Assembly (NCBI GenBank): GCA_013398055.1 | Contig: VZRS01008300.1 | Coordinates: forward strand, 378,623-442,622 | Reading direction: 5' to 3' | Origin: Ifrita kowaldi | Lineage: Eukaryota > Chordata > Aves > Passeriformes > Cinclosomatidae | Length of the DNA: 64,000 nt | Part shown: positions 11,930-24,600 of the stretch, one piece after another | Layout of the letters: each line of letters opens with the position of its first letter | Position numbering within the stretch: the stretch's first letter is position 1 | Program-made: the position numbers and the translations under genes | Notes under the pieces: generated by a model | Seen by the model: the letters and a program-made list of their open reading frames with translations, nothing else | What the model was told of the DNA's origin: nothing | The model's database searches: none

Positions 11930-12559
11930 GAGTTTACAGTATTTTTAAATTTTATTTGTACATTTGACAAAAAAAGCAAAAATATCAATGAAACAGGGTG
12001 AAGCTGAGGGAAAGTACAACACATGTCCATAAATCTAAAACATTCAGGTGGATTTATCGCCACTAATCACAAAGTACAGTCCTATTTTCAACTTGTGCAC
12101 AGTGGTACATTAGGTCAAGTTGCTCTAATTTCTGGGGCTGTGCACTTTACAAAGAAATTGCTGAAAGCAGCGATATGTGGTAAACATAAACTGAAAGAGT
12201 AGATTACTGTGGGTATTACCATTTTTAAAATGAAAATGTCCTACAAGAAACCTATCTTCAAATAGCAGTCAAAGGACCAACCAGGCTGTGGTATGCCGTT
12301 GTTCTTCACGTGACTTTAGATACCCGTGTTGTCACAGATGACAGTGTATCTGCTTTGGCTTCTTGTGTTAAATGTGAACACTTTCCTGGTAAGAGTGACA
12401 TGGGGTTGAACTCTGTGAAATGCATTTCTTACTACTCTGTAGGTGCTCTTAAAGAGTGCTTCCCATAATTTTGGATTTTCTTATTTTAATATCTTGTCCA
12501 TGTCTTGGTTTGTTGGAAGAAATGATTAAAGAAATCTTCATTTTAGCAGTTCAGTTTGA
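11930..12559 (-). other. BLNK: BLNK 3' UTR (distal end approximate)
   Basis: Sequence downstream of the BLNK stop codon on the minus strand. It is AT-rich and non-coding, and reaches a canonical poly(A) hexamer at 11951-11956. A nearer ATTAAA variant (12485-12490) could give a much shorter UTR. Confidence 0.5.
11951..11956 (-). terminator. BLNK: Candidate poly(A) signal of BLNK (AATAAA on minus strand)
   Basis: The plus strand reads TTTATT, giving AATAAA on the minus strand, about 600 bases past the stop codon. It is a canonical signal at a plausible distance, but the site actually used cannot be read from sequence alone. Confidence 0.45.
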
Positions 12560-12679
12560 TTAAGAAACTCTTACAATATGTTTCAGTTTTGTTGAGTCTT
12601 TTGTGTTGTTTTGGCTGTCAATTAGAACCAGGGAGGTGCGTTGGTGATTCTCTACTATTTCAGCAACACTGTCAAAGCG
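12560..12679 (-). CDS. BLNK: BLNK exon 22 (last): end of SH2 domain and stop
   Basis: 120 bases, starting in phase 0 after an acceptor with a T-rich tract, ending at TAA (12560-12562). It reads RFDSVAEIVENHQR.. through LVLIDSQNNTKDSTKL to VRVS. This is nearly the human C terminus and encodes the last helix and strand of the SH2 fold. Confidence 0.97.
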   Translation of the reverse strand, partial: RFDSVAEIVENHQRTSLVLIDSQNNTKDSTKLKHIVRVS

Positions 12680-15600
12680 CTGGGTAAAGAAAACAAAAAA
12701 AAATTAGTGCTGGCTTCCTTTAATGCTATAATATTGACAGTAATCACTGCATTTTTTATCTTTGCTTCTCACATAATTGAAGAGAGTTAAGCTACAACTG
12801 TTACCAAGTGAGATGCTCTGCCTTTTAGTGAGAGCACTGATCCTTCTCTTAGTTCTGATTTTAGTCATAAACAGATTAGATTTGGACAATAGAAGATATT
12901 TCAGGCACCAGCTGTCTCCTCCTTTACATTTGTGACTGCCACCTGCACAAACTGAACCACTGAGTTTGCTATGGGCCACAGTGAACTGACACTTCATTTT
13001 ACCTTAGTGTAATAGTAGGCTGCAGACTGGCTGCTCAGAAGCTGTGGCAGATGTGGTTCAGCCACCTCAGAGGGAAGGCTGTCTCCAGGAGTAACATGGT
13101 ACAGGCAGCCATCAATGAGAACTGTTCTAGTTACACAGTTTTAATGTTTGTCACTGTAAATTAACACCCAGGATCTGCTAGGCCTGTTGCTTTTCCTTTT
13201 GGTCTTTGGTCAAATAAAGACTTGGGACTATCTATTTATCCTGAGGTAATTTTTCACCCTTTGTTGAAGACCAGGTGACCACCAGGCTATTATATTTTCT
13301 GTAATCTCATAACTGGTGCCTGGGAGGCAGGTAATTAGGCTACAGCAAGCCTACTTTCACATTGCTGAAAAGCCTACTCTATGCAGTGATAACAAACTGT
13401 TTTTATTGGTATTTGTGTTCCGAGTTTCTGTTCTGCAATCAGAGTAATTAACCTGTGTGACAGAGTAGCCAACCAGCGATCTTTTCACTCCGGAGCTAGA
13501 GTTTAACATTTTCTTTATGTGAAAACAGTATTAACAGTAATGTCATTCTCATTTTTGATAGTGTTGGGGGTTTTGTTTTGTTTTTTGAGCATGGCTGTTC
13601 TTCCTTTGCAATTTTCCAAGAAACTTACCTAGAGTCTTAGAAGGTAAATGGAAGACTATAAACAGTCAGAAAATTTATCTAGCAGCTGCAGCCCTTATCC
13701 TGTTAACTTTATTCAAAACAGCTCTATGAGTATGTTTTAAATTTGATCTGTTGTTTTAGTTACAGTGTCCAGGAGTTGACATAACACTGGTTTCTCTAGC
13801 TTGACAAAGCAGTCATTATAAAGGGTATATTCTTATCTTCATACATGAAGAATCTTCTGGGTCATAGTGCAATATATCTTAGTCATTGCTTATTAGAGGT
13901 ATATAATTGAAAAGTGTTAGGAAAAATATCCCCACATCATCTCACCTCTTCACCGCTTTTTTCTCTGCCCAGTGCATATTGTCTTGTTGATTGAATAAAT
14001 CGTATGGGAACGTTGTACACTCTTCTGTTGTAAAACACAACCAGTGTATATGGTTGCCGTGAGTCCTGTCCAGAGCTCTTCCTTACTAGAAAAGATCCAT
14101 CCTAAAAAGATAAGAGTAGTCCATGTATTTGGCTCATTTCTTTCCAACAACTTAGTTTGGTTTTGGCTTAATATTTTGATTTATATTAGCATTAAACTCT
14201 TTTCTCCCATTAGAAAAACAGAATAGCAGCGGATGAGAAGTAGCATGTATTTCTGCTAACAGTAGCTTATGAAGCTGTCATTTAAGAACCACCTTTACTG
14301 CTGCCTGTTCTCTCTCTCAACCAGAGAGAAAAAGAAGAAATAAATACACAGTGGCAGCCAGCTGTTGGGGTCCACAGATGGTTAGGGAATAGTTCCTGTC
14401 ACCGGCAGTAGCTAGGCAAGAAAGCAGGGAGAAGTGGAGATACCATTTCTCCAGAGCTGCAGAAAGCACTCTCAGCACACTCAAGCACCTGCACTCCCGA
14501 CCCTGTAGCCCTGTGCTCACTAACTCCCAGTAGCCTTCACCTGGTGATAGCCCCCATGCTCTGCCCCTTTATCCTGCTCTGTGGACTTAGGCAAGAGTGG
14601 AAATGTACTTGATGCTGAGGATGCAACTCTACATGCTACTCTTGCCTACTGTGACACCAGATTTTGTACAAAGAATAGTTGAGAATTCAAATTCTCCAAA
14701 TACCTAAATGCAGTGTTGCTATTTCAAAATGCATAGCAACACCAGCCTTTCCAAATAGCTGTTTTTATGTGAGCTGTTGGACAGTGGTGGAGACCACTTA
14801 AAAGTCACTGGGCTTTGCATTTCTTTTAAGGTGTGTGTATGAGCTATCAGATCTTCCTCAGCTCTCTAGTCTGTAATAACTTTCTCTGCAGTGCTTTGGT
14901 CTTTGAATTGCCCTAATGCAACTTTGTCTTGCAATGGAAGCCAGAGTTAACTAATGTCACCACAATAATTTCAGGTTTGACAGTACTTGCATAGCACAGT
15001 AGTTCTGCCATGTTCAGAATGCAACTGATGCTCTTAAAATACTTCTGGATGTCTTTTTTTAAATTTTTTTTTATTTGAAGGTTTGGGGTTTTTTTCCCAT
15101 AAAATAGAATTTTTTTCAAACTGACCTACCTTGTTTGATCGGTACAATGCATCTTCTGCCATCTTCCTATCACAGGTAGCAGCATACCATGCTTTACTGT
15201 GAACACCAGCATCCTAAAAAGAGAGGAACAGTGTTTCACCTGTAAAATAATAATGATAATAATAAAGAATATGGCCTGTAGGGGAGTTACTGCTAAATAA
15301 TGACAGCTGTGAAGAACTAAAATGCAGAAAACACAGAGTTTAAAAAAGTCTTTGCCAGGAGTTCACTGTTTTAGTTGGATAGAGGTAGGGTGAAAAACTA
15401 GAGTGTCAAGACAGTGGTAACAGATTTGTGGTAGAAGGCTGATAAACAACAAAAGAGAGGTATCCTGAGGAAAGCAGTCAGGTTCAACTGTAGGACAGTT
15501 TTAAAGATGGAAGCTATTCCAGTAGAATGTAAAGAGGAATAAATGTTGAAGAATGTTGAGGAATAAATAGACACTTAACAATTTAAATGCTGCTCAGTCG

Positions 15601-18600
15601 TGGGCTAGCCATGAGGTGTTTGGGTTTGGTTGGCATCCAAGCTTTGGGAATGAAACTTCCCTTATACTTAATGCTGTTTGTGAACAATCATGATTGTCTC
15701 CACCTGGACAGCATGAAGGTTGGATAAGTTTTGCTCCAGCTTTATGATAAAATTAATTTTCACACAGGCTTTGTCCCCTCTGCACAAAACAGATTAAAGG
15801 TGAAGTTGCCACAAAACAGATTAAAGGTGAAGTTGCACATTATAACTGAGCTGGTCTAGCTGGCTTACTGCTGCCAGAAAGGGAATGTCTTGGCTTCTCT
15901 TTGTGCTCATTTTGTTGCTCATCTGATGCCATGGTGAGATAATTCACTTTATTAATCTTGCAGAAAAAAAAAAAGTTGCCTTTTTTTGTTTTGCCTTTTT
16001 TTGTATTTGACTGCCAGGCTGGCTTTCTATCATTTTAATGACTTGGCTCAGCCCAGTGCAGGATCAGAAAGGAACACCAGAGAAGCTAGGAGGGGAGCTG
16101 ACAGTGAGTAGAGAGCAGAGCCTCAATTTTGTGGGCATTGCACTAATTTCTTAGACTGGCTCAAACCATTACATATAATTTTACCTTCAAAATTTTTCCA
16201 TGTATTTCTCCAGTCACACTATTCATTGGAAAAAGAAATGGTGAGAAGAATTACAAGTATGAAAGGTACTTGCCCACGTAGAGAATGAGTCCAGTAAACA
16301 AATCTTTGTTCAACAAAACAAGGAATCGGGGGCCCCCAGACCTTTCTTCTAACACTATCTGTGGCTGTAATGTAGAAGCAGACAGCTGCTGCCAGTTTGG
16401 ATGGGAACCAAGCAAAGAGTAAAAGCCATGGGAATGAATGACATCTGTGAGCACCCGTATTGTGCAGGATGCTACAGCAAATGATACTACTGTATATAAC
16501 TGCTGGGAAAGTAGCACTAACAGCTAAATATTTTTTTTTTAACAAAATTGATCTTTTATTAAGATCTGTTTTTGCCCATGGCTGTTACATAAAAATTGCA
16601 AATGTAATTGGTATGAGCTGTTTATTTAGCATCTGCTGAATTGCTTATTTGAAAGTAATTTTTATAATATATATCCAGTATGACATAGTTAAATTTTTTC
16701 CAGAACTTCAAATCCTTTGTGTACTTCACTGTTGTGTTATCTTTGTCATGTCAGACTTTAGAACACTTGATGTTACTGGCTCTGCATGATAGAGCCTTTG
16801 TTTTATGCTCAACAGAACTATTTTTACCGTGTTTGTGACTACTAGGCTAATAAGAATGGCTTTCTGCATTTTGTAGTCTCCCTTCATCCAAAATGAGAAT
16901 AAGGGGAATAGCACTGAAGTGAAAATAACTTTGCATTTGCTTAGATCACTCAAAGCTTAACGTTGCAACAAAACACATAAAAAAAAGAATTTGCCATAAA
17001 ACTGACAGCATTAACTGTAATTCGAAGAGATCTGTTTGAAGTAATAGAAAGGAGTTGGACTTGGGAGAGAATAAAGCACGTGGGGGGGGCATCACAGCAT
17101 CATTGTATTTGCTTACTGCACTTTTTTTTCCTGTACACCATTTGTACAGCTATAAGTTAGAAAAAAGGAGGTGATTAAAAACTCTTTATAGCCATCTATA
17201 TCAAAGACTAGACTTAAGTACATCACCACAGATTTCCTTGCTTCAGTGATGTTGAAAGTACAAACTGGGGAGTCGGGAAGACTAAAGCTTTTTAAAGTTT
17301 TGTTTGAAGTGACTGGTAGAGTGCCAAGATCTGATATAATACTATTTACATATTTTTCTACGGTCTGTTAAGCCTCTCCTATGCTATATGTTCTGAGCAT
17401 ATTTTAATGAAAGCTAACATTCAGATTATTTGTGCTACAGAAAAGCCTCATTGCAAAAGGGGGCATAGAAGCCCTCCACAAAAGGAGTGTCATTTTCTTT
17501 TGAAAGGGGATAGGGGTGGAAATACTATTTTAAAATAAAGGATAAGGAGATTTCTGTAATATTAGTTTAGCTAGTGTTATACCTGGTCTGCAGAGCTTGA
17601 AGTAGATGAAGTGCTGCTGGGAAGGGAAGCACCCAAAGAATGGTTTGCAGCTTCTGGCACTTCTAGAAAAGAGAAAGAACATGTGTAAGTTTTCAAAGTA
17701 CGTTTGTTATGACGTAAGAAATTGATTTGTTACAAGGACTTTGGAAGATCTGGAAACCCTTGACCTTTGATATCACTCAGGAAAGCTTTCTACTGAAAAT
17801 GGATGGGGCCTGTATAAGTGCTGGGACACCTGCCTGCCCAAAGGGTAGCCTTGCTAGTGAAGAGAAAACCAGTTTGGATAACAGCTTGGTTATTAGCCAG
17901 AACTAGACTGAGAATACAGGAAAAAAGCTCCTCCACCACCAAAGTGAATGAATGTAGCAATAGATAAGAAAATGCAGGAACACAACACAAATAGTGCTCA
18001 GTCCAGTGTCAGAAGCAGTCTTACAGGTGAGGGAGTCAGGAAAATGAATGTATCTCACAGACAATTTTTCACCAGTTTAGACCACCTGAATTGTTTGTAT
18101 GCATGTGCAAGAAGTCCAGGCAGCTAAAGGGAGACACAGAACTAACAGAAAGCATTATGATGCTTAATTATAGCTGGAATAACAAAGCATAGTAGAAAAT
18201 AGTTACTAGGGCTGAAATACAGATGTAAGAGTTTAAGAAATCAGAAGCAAAATGTTTGAGTAGTGTTGCATAGTAATGATATGGTAAAATAAGTATAGGT
18301 AATTGCTTTCTGGTAAAACAGAATTTGGCCCAAGAGTGTAGGTTTCTCCTATAGGTACTTGTGACCACAGCTGGATGGAAATCAATATACTAGAGAAGAT
18401 CATTGTAGAAAGTTGAGTGTTACTTATTTTGTTATTATGGGAGGGGTTTTTTTCCTGTGTTTCTTATTGGGGAAAACAAATGCTACTAGGATTGTTAGCA
18501 TTCACCTGTTTCTGGATATGGTGCTCTGCAGACCGCATTGTCAAGTCTTCACTAATAAATTCTGATTTAGATTTTGGTTAAAAAAGCAGAAAGAATGTTA

Positions 18601-21600
18601 CAGAGAAGAACATACAGTGACCAGAATTAAAAAATTCCGTTGGACTGGAGAGCTCAAAGACAATTGTGTGAAGTACATTTAGAACTTTTTTTGTAGTAAA
18701 GATTCAACTATCTGGAAGCTGCATCCCAAATGGAGGGGAGACATTGTAGGGAGCAGTTCCAGCTCTCAATGAATTAATAATCACCTGAAGAAGGCTATTC
18801 AATATTTTGAATTTTGGTTTTTCTGTAAAATTTTGACTGACCAGCTGTTAAAGCTACAGCTGAAGATAGAGTGTATGTCTAAAGCAAGAACTGCCATAAA
18901 TCAGTCAGATTAGTGAATTAGATTTGACAAAAGGACATTAAAATAAGTAATGAAAGATGCCTTAGCTGTGTCTAAAAAAAGAAAGAGAGATGGGGCTTTA
19001 TGCAATAAGAATTTTATTGATTTTAAAGATAATCTAGGTACTAAACAAATAGTAGTTCTGGCACAGAAATGGCAATTTCCACAATCAAATTGGAAGCAAA
19101 GCTTAAATAACTGATGGGCCCACATAATCTTTCCCTAAGAAATTTTAAAAACAGGCACATGAAATTCAGGGGTGGTAACAGTTATTTTACATAATTTTCA
19201 AGTCAGGATGGTACCAAATGATTAAAGAATACCAAACATAATTGCTATACCTAAAGTAGAAAAAGTGACTTGAGCATCTACAGGGCTTTTTGTCTGATTC
19301 CACAGAACACAAGGCCCTAGGAGAGAATTTGAAGGAAATAACATTAAGATTTGGAAGTAAAAGCACAACTAACAAGAGAAAATCTGAATCTTAGCCAAGT
19401 AGATAAAATGTTACAGCTCTTCCATGAAATAACAGAGTTCTGCAAAGAGGGAATGTGGCACTGTACTTAATCTTGACTTCAGTGGAGCATTTGATACTGT
19501 GCCATATGGGAAATAAGTACTTTTAATGGTGAAGATGGAAGTTAGCTCTAGGCTTGTATGGGGACAAAGAAGAGGTGGCAGGTTATGCTGAAGGAACATT
19601 AGTGATTGGGATCAGTGGTATGTCTTATAAAATTGTTACTGGACCTGGCACAGAATAAGATTATGCTAAAGAAAGTTTACTAATCAGAGCATCATTTAGC
19701 ACCAGATGGCCTCAAAAAATAGTTACAGTTCCGGGAGTAGTAAGAATTTATGCTTCAAGTTGAAGCACATCAATTGTGTGACAGGAGCAGACAAACCTGA
19801 GTGCATCAGTCAAGAGCATCAATGTGAACCATACTGTATTTCCACAGCACAGGAGATATAATTGCAACATGCATCAAGCAAATGTTTCCAGGAAAGAGAT
19901 ACACTAATAACAGCATGTAAGTTTAAGCTACACCAAATGTAGATTTCTATGTGCCATTCTCACCATCTGTTTACAGTGTAAAAGATATATTCAGACTGAA
20001 TATGTACAGTAAAGGGCTTACAGGAAGGTCAGACAAATGTCTGCTAACAAGGAACTATAAAAATGTTAAATCTAATTTACACTTCTGTACAAAGAAGTTT
20101 TATATACATATTACCTAATTTGTTTTTTACTGTGAACTGAAACAAAGTCCATCTTGGAAAGCACTACTTAGAGAACAGCTTTAGCATTTGCTATTATAAA
20201 AGTACCTTCTTTATTTTCCTTCTGTAGAAAAAGAATAAACTCAACAGAAGCCTTGAGCAGTCCAGAAATGTCATATTTAGGATTCTTCTGTGACAAGGAA
20301 GACTGATGTAATCTTTATTATGATGGGAAATGACCCAAACTGCCTTTGCTAGAAATTTCCAGTATTCATAAATGGAAATGAAGCACCCATTTTCCATCAA
20401 TAATCCTGACATACTCCCTTAATTTTACTAGCTGAGTTAAGATCCTGGATACTTGACTTCCTCTTTGTATGCATTACAGATACATTAATTCAAAATTAAT
20501 ATGCAAGGTATTTTGAAATAATTTTAATTCAAAGATTAATTTGAAATTACAAGTTAATCACATTTTAATTCAGAAATGGAATTATACTTACTTGGCAGAA
20601 TTGAGGACTTTGGGAGCAGAGGCCTGAAATAAATGTCAAGAGATTACAGAGAGGTCTGAGGGGGTCTACCCAGTCTTGATAATACGAAAATTGTGTATTT
20701 GATGCATGCAGTGGTAGAGTGTGTTACATCTCACCCATTTGTTCATTAAGAAATATGGGTCTGATACAGCTATTAAAAAAAAAGATATCCCACTAGGAGG
20801 AATTTAAACATACGGTTTAAATCTCCATCACCTGATTACAGATTATATCCTCTCATGTGTTTTGGTGATGGTTATAGTATTTGTATGCATTCATTTGCTA
20901 TGTTTTATTTTTTTGCTACTGTGAGGCTTCGGGAATCTCAGCTCTCAAAAAGCAACAGGAAGGCTACAGTGAAAAGAGTGCTCTTCCCTTTGAGCTTCTC
21001 ACAGCTGTGTTCAGACCAAGCAGTAAGTGCTGGTGCATTGTGATATTCAAAAGAAGATGGAAAGGGATCTTACTTTTGGGAACCACTTGGAAGGGGTGGA
21101 AGTGGAAGCTCCTGGTTGGAACGTTGACGTTCTGGCGCCGTAGGTTTTTCTGTAGTTTGGGAAAACAAACGGTGGAGTCAAGACTTCTTCAGAAATATAT
21201 TGTTCCAGATTAGGGAGTCCCAGTAGCTGAAGGAGGGTTTCTTTTATTATAAATGTTGGGTTTTTTTCCTTACATGGCAGCTTGCCATTGCACTGCTTTT
21301 TCTGTTAACTAATTCCAGGCCAATATCTGTGCTGTGGATGCCTGCAGGGCTCCGTGCCACGGGGGGAGGGCGCTGGGGCCGGAGCTGGGCTGGCCGGTGC
21401 ATCCCAGGCTGGAGCTGGGCAGCAGCTCCTGCTGAGCCGTGCGGGAGCAGCCGCCGCCTCACACACCCAGAGACAGAGCCGGGGCGGGACGCGATCCCTG
21501 CCTGCGCCAGGGACTGCCTCTCGCCAGCAGCCGTGAGAGATGGCTCTGGCTGAGCTCAGAACCCGTCCCTCCCTTCCCCTTCTCCACTTACAGGGCTACG

Positions 21601-24600
21601 TGGTCCATTATTGTCCGACATTACCCCCCCCAGTAACCTCAGTAGTTTTACTGTGACTGCTTTTAGAGAACAATGATATTCAGTGCAACTAAGGCTGCCC
21701 AGATCCAGTTTGAAACTGCTAAAACCAAGCACCTCTCAAAAACCTAGAGTAAATTGAATGTGGTGTAGTTTGTTTCATGTTTTTATTAAAAAAAAAAAGT
21801 TCAGATAAATGTCAACTTTTTCACAGTAGTAGCTATAATTTACCTTCATTTGCAGTTAAGGTCTCTCTGGGAGGTAAACATGGTTTCTGCAATAAAAGGA
21901 CAGTAAGTATTAAATGGCACGTCACTTGTACAGCAAATGTTTATCCTTTTCTACTTTCTGTGGAATAGTTTAGAATTGACAACATCCTGGAAGAATTAGG
22001 AGGCAGGGACATAGCCATTCTGTGAAGAGCCTCTAACTGAACTTTGGGATTTTGCAAAGTTGATTTGGAAAGAATTTTACCCCAGTTTGTGGGTACAAAT
22101 AGATGGAGAAAACGTAAAATCTAGATGGTTCGTTGTTATCTCAGGCCTAAAAATGAAGAGTCTATCCCAAATACTTGCAAATCGAATTTTGCTTTTTTTT
22201 ATTCATATATGCACACAAATGTCTGAACACATTTCTTTTTACTGAAAGTTAAACTGTAAGTTTAGCTCACAGTACAACTGCAACCAATCTTCCAGTTTCA
22301 ATTTTTTTTTTCATTTTGAAACAATGATAATAAACTGCCAATTTTGAAACATTTTTCAAATTAATTTCTTTGAAAATTTCAACCAGTCCTCTTGCTTTCT
22401 GCCACAAGAAGTTTTGGGATATTTTTCTAATGACAAAATACTTACTGAAAAACCTCTGACAAATTCTGGTAAGATCCTGCATATTTCTTGAGCTATCGCT
22501 TGCAATGAACTCATGTTCCCCATAGGCAGCCCTGTACATTCTGCGAATACTTCTGAATTGCCTGTGTTCCCATTTATTTCTCATTTATTCAGTTCATGCA
22601 CTGTGTTTATTGTTACATCCTAGAGCACTGAATTCAAACATTGTTTTGATCAAAATATTTTTCTGCTTGAGCTTTCTCACTGATCTTCATTCATGTAATA
22701 GCACCCAAATATTTCCTGTCTTTATAACTCTTTCCCCTAGTCTTTTTATGCATTTATGCCATACCCAAACCCGTGATAAAATTAAGTTTTACAATAAATT
22801 AAAAATCTAATAATTTTTTTGTTTGATTATGAAATTACAAGTCAACTTACTGGTGAAATTACTGCATTAGAAGTTTTCTTGCTGAAGTATGGAGCAAAAA
22901 GAAAAATAAAGAATATGGTTACTTAGCAGATACATAGATTCGTTTAGCAACTAAGCATCAGTTTCATTGGTTCCCAGGGTATTTCTGTCTAAGATGGGAT
23001 TCACTGGGTAGTTGTAGCAGTTAGAAACAAACAAGAATAAAAAAAGAATAAGGGTATCAGATGTAATGTGGGCACTCAGGAAAGGTACTTACACAACAAA
23101 GCTACAACTCTGTCCAATACTTAACATAACTTGGGTGGGGCAAAAGAACTTCAGTGAAAACTTTCTGCACTTCCAGGCTTGAATATGCTAGTGCTGCAGT
23201 ATGGGATTAAATTAGGCAAGACAGCCAGCATCTGCCATCAGTAGCAGGCATTGAAGGGCAAGGCCATTTGGCATACAGTGTTCCTCCAGAAATAACAAAA
23301 TAACAGCTTGCCTTTACCTAGTCAGGATATCTTTCACAAACAGGAATAAATACTATTCCTGAATTCTAATTGCTATAGGCAAGGATAGGAGTTAGCTCCT
23401 AATACACCTGTTAAACCCATCCCCATCAAAGAAGTAGTTTTATCATTTTTTACTCACATGCCCCTTGGCAATGGAGATGGAGCTGCTCCAGCAGGAAATC
23501 TGGATTCTTGTGTGTTGTTGAACCTCTGACCTAGAGATGCAAGCAACTTACTTAGGATGCAGTGTGAGCTGCATCTGAACAGTGGATTTTCCTCATTGCC
23601 ATTTTAGTGTTAAGGTAATAAAGGTAAAAAATATCCATTGGTTTAATTTTTGTCTTAACATGTTTTCAGTCTGATTATACAAGAGAACAGTTCAGTAACA
23701 CTTCTTGCTTATTGCTGACTGTTACAGATAAAATGACACTGACACACTACATTGCATGCTGCATTATGGTAACTGGTGGCATATTAGTCCCTCTCATATT
23801 GCCATGTTTTCATCTGAATACTTACTTTCATCATTATTGTTTGCTTCATGGTCCTGTAATAGAAAAATAGGTTAGATTTGATATGAAGGAATTTAAAAAG
23901 GAATTACTGTGTTCAGTTTTAAGTCCTTCACTACCAGAAGGACATAGAGGTGATGGAGCAGAGAAGGGTAACGAGGCTGATAAAGGGACTGGAGCACAAG
24001 TCTTATGAGGAGCAGCTGAGGGAGCTGGGGGTGTTTAGCCTGGAGAAAAGGAGGCTAGGAGGGCCTTGTTGCTCTCTATAAGTACCTGAAAGGAGGGTGT
24101 TGGTCTTTTCTCCCAGGTAACAAGTGACAGGACAAGAGGAAATGGCCTTATGCTGCACCAGGAGAGGATTAGATACTAGAAAAAATTTCTTCACTGAAAG
24201 GGTGGTCAGGCATTGGAATGGGCTGCCCAAGGAAGTGGTGGAATCACCATCCTTGGAAGTGTCCAAAAGGCATGTGGATGTGGCACTTACAGACATGGTT
24301 TAGTGGTGAACATGGTGGTGCTGGATTAACAGCTGGACTTGGTCTTAGAGGTCTTTCCCAGCCTTAATGATTCTTTGATTATTAAATGAGAGCTGCATGA
24401 ATAATCAATATGGTTTTGGTAAATTCTTTATTTTTAAAGAAATATTTGTACAGAAGGCAAAAAATATCCAGAATACTTTCATGATGTAATTTGAAAAATT
24501 TTAAGCAACCATCAAATTTTGAACTTTCTAATAATCTTGAGATTACTTGTAGTAAGTATTGAGCAAATTTGTCCTGAATTTTGCAGTAAGACCTTTTGGT

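Larger units (their letters stand above)
6676..11930. other. Intergenic region between convergent ZNF518A and BLNK
   Basis: About 5 kb between the 3' ends of the two genes. No open frame here resembles a known protein; the longest (103 and 104 codons at 6891 and 8643) have no domain or repeat signature. Contents I can point to are a G/T low-complexity tract with an N, a long inverted repeat, a 25-base tandem repeat and a TG/TA microsatellite, each listed separately. Confidence 0.6.

Noticed and set aside
21247..21636. Several overlapping frames on both strands in the intronic CpG island
   Set aside because: Composition artefacts; the strand and phase do not fit BLNK splicing.
21867..21869. 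Alternative acceptor CAG for BLNK exon 16
   Set aside because: Its phase does not join to exon 15, while the CAG at 21887-21889 does and has a better pyrimidine tract.
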